Program-made: the position numbers and the translations under genes | Part shown: piece after piece, positions 6,922-11,218 of the stretch | How the letters are laid out: every line of letters begins with the position of its first letter | Numbering within the stretch: position 1 is the first letter of the stretch | The notes under the pieces: generated by a model | Database searches by the model: none | What the model was told of the DNA's origin: nothing | What the model saw: the letters and a program-made list of their open reading frames with translations, nothing else | NCBI GenBank assembly: GCA_012515925.1 | Contig: JAAYXM010000113.1 | Coordinates: forward strand, 1 to 11,218 | DNA from: Clostridiales bacterium | Lineage (GTDB): Bacteria; Bacillota; Clostridia; Oscillospirales; JAAYXM01 | Reading direction: 5' to 3' | DNA: 11,218 nt

Positions 6922-8823
6922 CTAAATGTCGAGATTGGAGACATATCCCGCGTTTCTTTCTATAAACTCGCGCCGGGGCTCAACCTTTTCGCCCATTAAT
7001 ATCGTAAATATTTCGTCGGCCGCCACGGCGTCGGAAAGCTCGACTTTAAGCAGCGTTCTCTTTTCGGGATTCATAGTGGTTTCCCAGAGCTGCTCGGGGT
7101 TCATCTCGCCCAAGCCCTTGAATCTCTGTACCGTCGCGTCTTTGCCGATTTCGAGCTTGGCTTTTTCCATACCCGCCTCATCGTAGGCATACATAGCGTT
7201 TTTGCCTTTGAATATCTTGTAAAGCGGGGGACAGGCGATATATATATTCCCGTTATCCACAAGCGGGCGCATGAACCTGAAGAAAAACGTCAGAAGCAAT
7301 GTCCTTATGTGCGAACCGTCCACATCCGCGTCCGCCATGATGATTATTTTATGATACCTGAGCTTTTCGATATTGAATTCCTGACCTATTCCCGTCCCGA
7401 GCGCGGTTATGACGGGAATGAGTTTTTCATTGCTGTAAATCTTGTCCGCACGGGCTTTCTCGACATTTAGCATTTTTCCCCAGAGCGGCAGTATGGCCTG
7501 GAAACGCCTGTCGCGCCCTTCCTTTGCGGAACCGCCCGCGCTGTCGCCCTCGACGATATATATCTCGGTTAATCTCGGATCCTTTTCCTGACAGTCCGCG
7601 AGCTTTCCGGGAAGCGACGCGCTCTCCAACGCGGATTTGCGGCGGGTTGCCTCGCGCGCCTTTCTCGCGGCCTCTCTCGCGCGCGCCGCGTTAATGGATT
7701 TTTCGACAATCGAGCGAGCGACCGCCGGATTTTCCTCGAAAAAGTCCGTAAGCTTTTCCGAAACTATATTATCCACCAGCGTGCGGATTTCGGAGTTTCC
7801 GAGCTTTGTCTTCGTCTGCCCCTCGAACTGCGCGTCAATAATCTTTATCGATATTACGCAGACAAGGCCCTCCCTCGAGTCCTCGCCCGTGATTTTTTCG
7901 TCCTGCTTAAGTATGCCGTATTTTTTGCCGTAGTCGTTTACAACCCGGGTCAGTGCGGTTTTGAAGCCGGTTTCGTGCATTCCGCCCTCGGTGGTATGGA
8001 TATTGTTCGCAAACGACAGTATATTCTCGTTATACCCATCGTTGTACTGCATCGCGATTTCCGCCGAATTATCGTCCTTGCAGCCGGTTAAATATATGAC
8101 CTCGGGGTGAATCGGGGTCTTGTTCTTGTTGATGTGCTCGACGAAGGATCTGATTCCGCCCTCGTAGTGCAGCGTACATTCGATATGCTCGCCCCTTAAA
8201 TCCTCGAGATATATCTTTATGCCCGCGTTCAGAAACGCCTGTTCTCTCAGCCGGTTTTTTAGCAATTCGAAATCGAACTCGGTTTCCTCGAATATCTCCG
8301 GGTCCGGCTTGAACGTGATTTTCGAGCCGGTTTTGTCGGTTTTTCCGATGACCTTTATCGGCTCGATGACGTCCCCGCGTTCAAACCTCATGAAATGCAC
8401 CTGGCTCCCGTCGCATACCTCGACCTCGAGCCATTCGGAAAGCGCGTTAACTACGGACGCGCCGACGCCGTGCAGCCCGCCGGATACCTTATATCCCTCA
8501 CCGCCGAATTTGCCGCCTGCGTGGAGCTTTGTAAACACAACCTCGAGCGCGGATATGCCGGTGGAATGCATTCCAACGGGTATGCCGCGGCCGTCATCGG
8601 AAACCGTTATGATATCGCCCGGCTTTATCTGCACCTTAATGTAGCTGCAATAGCCCGCGAGAGCCTCGTCTATCGCGTTATCGACTATTTCGTAAACAAG
8701 ATGATGAAGCCCGCGGACGGACGTCGTGCCAATATACATTCCCGGACGCTTTCTGACGGCCTCCAGACCTTCCAATACCTGTATCTGGGATTCATCATAG
8801 TTGTTGTTCATTATTTCAGCCAT
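6922..8823 (-). CDS. gyrB: DNA gyrase subunit B
   Basis: ATPase subunit of DNA gyrase. The 633 residues contain, in order, a GHKL ATPase domain and transducer (1 to about 395), a TOPRIM domain (about 418-530) and the C-terminal tail motif region. The ATPase shows Glu45 and Asn49 in YEIVDNAIDEA, Asp76 in SDDGRGIP, the glycine-rich lid GGLHGVG at 115-121, and QTKTKLG at 336-342. The TOPRIM acidic residues are Glu425 in VEGDSAGG, and Asp498, Asp500 and Asp502 in DADVDG. The length fits the Gram-positive type without the large proteobacterial insertion. Residue 448 in LPLWGK is Trp where E. coli has Lys447. A GGAGG site lies 11 nt before the ATG, a long but workable spacing; the next ATG (codon 5) would be worse. 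It lies 36 nt after remB. Confidence 0.97.
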   Translation of the reverse strand: MAEIMNNNYDESQIQVLEGLEAVRKRPGMYIGTTSVRGLHHLVYEIVDNAIDEALAGYCSYIKVQIKPGDIITVSDDGRGIPVGMHSTGISALEVVFTKLHAGGKFGGEGYKVSGGLHGVGASVVNALSEWLEVEVCDGSQVHFMRFERGDVIEPIKVIGKTDKTGSKITFKPDPEIFEETEFDFELLKNRLREQAFLNAGIKIYLEDLRGEHIECTLHYEGGIRSFVEHINKNKTPIHPEVIYLTGCKDDNSAEIAMQYNDGYNENILSFANNIHTTEGGMHETGFKTALTRVVNDYGKKYGILKQDEKITGEDSREGLVCVISIKIIDAQFEGQTKTKLGNSEIRTLVDNIVSEKLTDFFEENPAVARSIVEKSINAARAREAARKAREATRRKSALESASLPGKLADCQEKDPRLTEIYIVEGDSAGGSAKEGRDRRFQAILPLWGKMLNVEKARADKIYSNEKLIPVITALGTGIGQEFNIEKLRYHKIIIMADADVDGSHIRTLLLTFFFRFMRPLVDNGNIYIACPPLYKIFKGKNAMYAYDEAGMEKAKLEIGKDATVQRFKGLGEMNPEQLWETTMNPEKRTLLKVELSDAVAADEIFTILMGEKVEPRREFIERNAGYVSNLDI

Positions 8824-8859
8824 TCTAATTTTATCCTCCGTATCTGATTAAACGAAATC

Positions 8860-9123
8860 TTAATATTTTCTGCCCCGGCTGTTCGCGCGCTTTTGAAGCG
8901 TCTGCGAGGAGATATGTGAAATATATATACGTGTTTTGTTGTTTTCACGGCATAACACAAAGGACCTCGGCAAATCCTCCGAAACGTTAACCACCTGCTT
9001 CGCCTTTTCGCCGTTTGAAAGGAAACTCCTCGTCTTCACCGACTGCGAGGTAATATCCAGATCAAAAACGCCGATTATGCTTTTTACCGGAATAACCGTG
9101 TTTTTCCCGAGATGCAGGTACAT
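8860..9123 (-). CDS. remB: RemB/YaaB-type DUF370 protein
   Basis: Small 87-residue protein of the DUF370 family, matching B. subtilis RemB (YaaB) in its start MYLHLGKNTVIPVKSIIGVFD, in the central LPRSFVL (51-57) and in the end motif YISHISSQTLQKRA (67-80). In B. subtilis, RemA and RemB are linked to expression of biofilm matrix genes; RemA is a DNA-binding protein, while the molecular role of RemB is less clear. It sits between recF and gyrB exactly as in Bacillus. The start is fixed by AAGGAG, which overlaps the recF stop codon, 10 nt before the ATG. The last residues (NSRGRKY) are a short basic extension. Function in this organism is inferred from family and position only. Confidence 0.92.
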   Translation of the reverse strand: MYLHLGKNTVIPVKSIIGVFDLDITSQSVKTRSFLSNGEKAKQVVNVSEDLPRSFVLCRENNKTRIYISHISSQTLQKRANSRGRKY

Positions 9124-9137
9124 AAAAAGCTATCTCC

Positions 9138-10247
9138 TTATCCTTCTTCCGATATTATCCCGTTTTCCACGCAAAACACCTTGCCGCCGGATATTCTTGA
9201 CAATACGTTCTCGCAGCTTGTAATAAAAACCTGACCCTCGCCGATGTTTCCTAAAAGATAATCCCGCCTTGCGCCGTCAAGCTCGCTCAACACGTCGTCA
9301 AGAAGCAGAATCGGGTTTTCCCCGGTATGGTTTTTGAAAATATCACGCTCCGCGAATTTCATCGCTAAAACCGCTGAGCGGATTTGTCCCTGCGATGCGA
9401 ATATCTTCGCGCACTTGCCGTTGATTTTTATCTCAATATCGTCACGGTGCGCGCCGATTAAGCATTGTCCGATTTCACGCTCAATCGCGCTTTTTTTATT
9501 CAAATGCTCATATATCAGCAGAGTATTTTTCTGAGTATCCAATAAATCCTCCGAAACCGCGCTGTCGGTTTTATACAGAGCCTCTATTCCGTCTTTTCCC
9601 GTTGAAATATCCTTAAATACCAATGCCGCGTTTCTGTTAAGCTCTTCGACAAACCTCGCGCGGTACGCGATTATTTCGGAATACACACCGGAAAGCTTTA
9701 CGTTGAATACATCAAGCATCTGTTTTGATTCCTGCCGCGTGTCACCGGATTTTATTATTTTATTCTTATGAGCGAGGATTTTCCCGTGCTCGGAAAGTAG
9801 CCTTAAATATTTAGGCTTAAGCTGCGAAAGGGCTATGTCGATAAACCGTCGTCTCTCCCGCGGCCCCTCTTTAATCATATTTAAATCATCGGGCGAAAAA
9901 AGTATTGTCTTAACAAGCCCGACATAATCGGAAAGCTTTTTTTCGGGCAGGCCGTTAACGAGTATTCTCCGTTTCTGAAAGCAGGAGAGTTCAATTTCGA
10001 CGTTAAGGCGCCTTTCAAACGTTTCGATTTCGGCGTCGATTTTCGCCGTGTTTTCGCCGAACAGTATAAGCTGAATTTCTTTTTTTGCACGAAACGACCT
10101 GGCACAGGATAAAAAAAACACAGATTCAAGGAGATTTGTTTTCCCCTGCGCGTTGTTTCCGAGTATTATGTTTTTGCCGCCGGAGAAATCAAGCTTTGCT
10201 TCCCTGTAATTTCTGAAACGGGAAAGAGTAAGTTTATTTAAAATCAT
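9138..10247 (-). CDS. recF: DNA replication and repair protein RecF
   Basis: SMC-like ATPase that helps RecO/RecR load RecA at single-strand gaps and stalled forks. The 369 residues are full length. The Walker A motif GNNAQGKT is at 30-37. The ABC signature region is ASQGQIRSAVLAMK, with SQGQ in place of SGGQ as is usual for RecF. Walker B is LLLDDVLSELD (314-324) and the D-loop is included in it. The N-terminal MILNKLTLSRFRNY is typical. The ATG overlaps the dnaN stop as ATGA, and no Shine-Dalgarno sequence is seen at normal spacing, so translation probably depends on ribosomes finishing dnaN. The stop overlaps the remB ribosome site, so the whole dnaN-recF-remB stretch looks tightly coupled. 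Confidence 0.97.
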   Translation of the reverse strand: MILNKLTLSRFRNYREAKLDFSGGKNIILGNNAQGKTNLLESVFFLSCARSFRAKKEIQLILFGENTAKIDAEIETFERRLNVEIELSCFQKRRILVNGLPEKKLSDYVGLVKTILFSPDDLNMIKEGPRERRRFIDIALSQLKPKYLRLLSEHGKILAHKNKIIKSGDTRQESKQMLDVFNVKLSGVYSEIIAYRARFVEELNRNAALVFKDISTGKDGIEALYKTDSAVSEDLLDTQKNTLLIYEHLNKKSAIEREIGQCLIGAHRDDIEIKINGKCAKIFASQGQIRSAVLAMKFAERDIFKNHTGENPILLLDDVLSELDGARRDYLLGNIGEGQVFITSCENVLSRISGGKVFCVENGIISEEG

Positions 10248-11218
10248 GTCAGGGTTTCTGTTTTTAACCTGACCGGTAAAATCAGATACAGGTACTTTTC
10301 GCCCTCCGCGGGTCGTATAACGAGCGGGGAAATATGGTTATTCAGCTCGAGTATGATTTCCTCGTCCGGACAGGCCTTAAGCGCGTCGGAAAGATATTTG
10401 TCGTTAAAGCCTATTTCGAGCGAATCCGCGGGCGAGAGAAGCGGGCAGATGTCCTGCGACTTTCCGACGGACGTTACGCAGCTTAACTCGATGCTGTTTT
10501 CATTGAAGCTGAGCTTAATAGGGTTTTTGATTCTTTCGCCTATAATTACCGATACCCTGTCGATGGACTCCGCAAGGTCGCGTTTTGCGACTTTTGTCGT
10601 GAATGCCGACGCTTTCGGTATCGCGTTTCTGTAGTTTAAAAACTCGCCTTCGAGAATTCTTGATATAATAGCGGTTCCGTCAAGTGAGAACATTATATGC
10701 TTTTTGCCGAGCATTATATTAACTTCGTCTTCGGAATCGCCGCAAAGGCGTTCTACTTCCTTAAGCGTATGTCCCGGAACGATAAACGAAAACTCCCGGC
10801 TTTCACTGTTGTTTTTGACGGTTTCCGTCCTGAGCGCGAGCCTGAATCCGTCTATGGACACCATATTTAAATTATTTTCGCTTACCTCGAATAACGAGCC
10901 GGTATGAACGGGCTTTGCCTCGTTCGTGCTTATCGCGAAAATTGTTTCGGATATCATCGATTTTAAAGTATTCTGAGGAATCGACAATGATTTTTCTGAT
11001 TCGATTACGGGTATTTTAGGAAATTCCTCGGGAGACATGCCTATTATGTCGAAGTCCGCGTGTCTGCATTTAATACTGAGCATCATGTTGTCGGCAACCG
11101 ATATGGTAACAATTTCGTCGGGCAGTTGCCTGACAATATCGCAAAGCAGCTTTGCCTTGACTACGATGCTACCCTTTGTTGAAATATCCGCGTTAATAAC
11201 AGCCTGTATACCGGTTTC
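10244..11218 (-). CDS. dnaN: DNA polymerase III beta subunit (sliding clamp), 5' end outside window
   Basis: Ring-shaped processivity clamp that holds DNA polymerase III on DNA. The open frame runs without a stop to the right edge, so the ATG at 11086 is internal. The 44 codons upstream of it encode clear clamp sequence such as GSIVVKAKLL and DIVRQLPDE. In all 324 residues are visible, and about 45 N-terminal residues are missing compared with the family's usual 365-370. The end shows the usual YLYLILPVRL, followed by six extra residues KTETLT. The stop overlaps the recF start in ATGA. dnaA is expected upstream, beyond the window. No S4-domain gene (yaaA/rlbA) separates it from recF, unlike in Bacillus. 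Confidence 0.97.
   Translation of the reverse strand, partial: ETGIQAVINADISTKGSIVVKAKLLCDIVRQLPDEIVTISVADNMMLSIKCRHADFDIIGMSPEEFPKIPVIESEKSLSIPQNTLKSMISETIFAISTNEAKPVHTGSLFEVSENNLNMVSIDGFRLALRTETVKNNSESREFSFIVPGHTLKEVERLCGDSEDEVNIMLGKKHIMFSLDGTAIISRILEGEFLNYRNAIPKASAFTTKVAKRDLAESIDRVSVIIGERIKNPIKLSFNENSIELSCVTSVGKSQDICPLLSPADSLEIGFNDKYLSDALKACPDEEIILELNNHISPLVIRPAEGEKYLYLILPVRLKTETLT
10248..10273 (-). promoter_or_regulatory. Hairpin at the dnaN end directly before the recF start
   Basis: On the - strand, GTCAGGTT (10273-10266) can pair with AACCCTGAC (10256-10248), giving an 8-bp stem with one bulged C and a 9-nt loop. The stem ends on the base just before the recF ATG. The region is also the last codons of dnaN, and no ribosome binding site lies between hairpin and start. 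I infer that a ribosome ending dnaN opens it and restarts at recF. This is seen by eye, with no folding energy calculated. Confidence 0.45.

Noticed and set aside
10244..11086. dnaN starting at the ATG at 11086
   Set aside because: The frame continues upstream for 44 more codons to the window edge with clear clamp sequence, so that ATG is internal.

Overview
The window is ordinary, densely packed bacterial chromosome with two gene blocks that converge at about position 2190. All recognisable genes are core housekeeping or energy genes. I found no mobile element, CRISPR array, tRNA, rRNA or phage gene, and nothing that amounts to an undescribed system. The organism is probably an anaerobic, Gram-positive-type bacterium of the class Clostridia. 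The grounds are the order dnaN-recF-remB-gyrB-gyrA (the Bacillus/Clostridium arrangement next to the origin), a RemB/DUF370 protein, a short GyrB of the Gram-positive type, a long multi-cluster RnfB of the clostridial type, and a NifS/IscU pair. A finer assignment is not supported by what I can see.

Left block, + strand (1-2169): the last codons of rnfA, complete rnfB, and a membrane-anchored protein related to the putative glycoside hydrolase family DUF4015. RnfA and RnfB belong to the Rnf complex, which moves electrons from reduced ferredoxin to NAD+ and pumps ions. The DUF4015-like gene follows rnfB by 38 nt with no visible terminator, so it may share the transcript.

Centre (2170-2217): a compact hairpin with a self-complementary stem and T-rich flanks on both sides, read as a bidirectional terminator between the two converging blocks.

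Right block, - strand (11218 down to 2218): dnaN (5' end beyond the window), recF, remB, gyrB, gyrA, rnhA, iscS and iscU. Gaps are 14-50 nt, except for the 4-base ATGA overlap of dnaN and recF, so this looks like one long directional operon or a chain of coupled units. It supplies the sliding clamp, gap-repair loading, gyrase and RNase HI, and ends with an iron-sulfur cluster assembly pair. dnaA and oriC would be expected just beyond the right edge, which would make this block co-directional with replication and the rnf block head-on.

Points worth a second look are a hairpin directly in front of the Shine-Dalgarno-less recF start, the missing yaaA/rlbA gene, natural substitutions at quinolone-pocket positions of both gyrase subunits, a repeat-encoded acidic GyrA tail, a cysteine-rich IscU tail, rnhA and iscSU in the gyrase operon, and a DUF4015-like protein that lacks the usual motif residues. 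There is no gene-free stretch longer than 50 nt.
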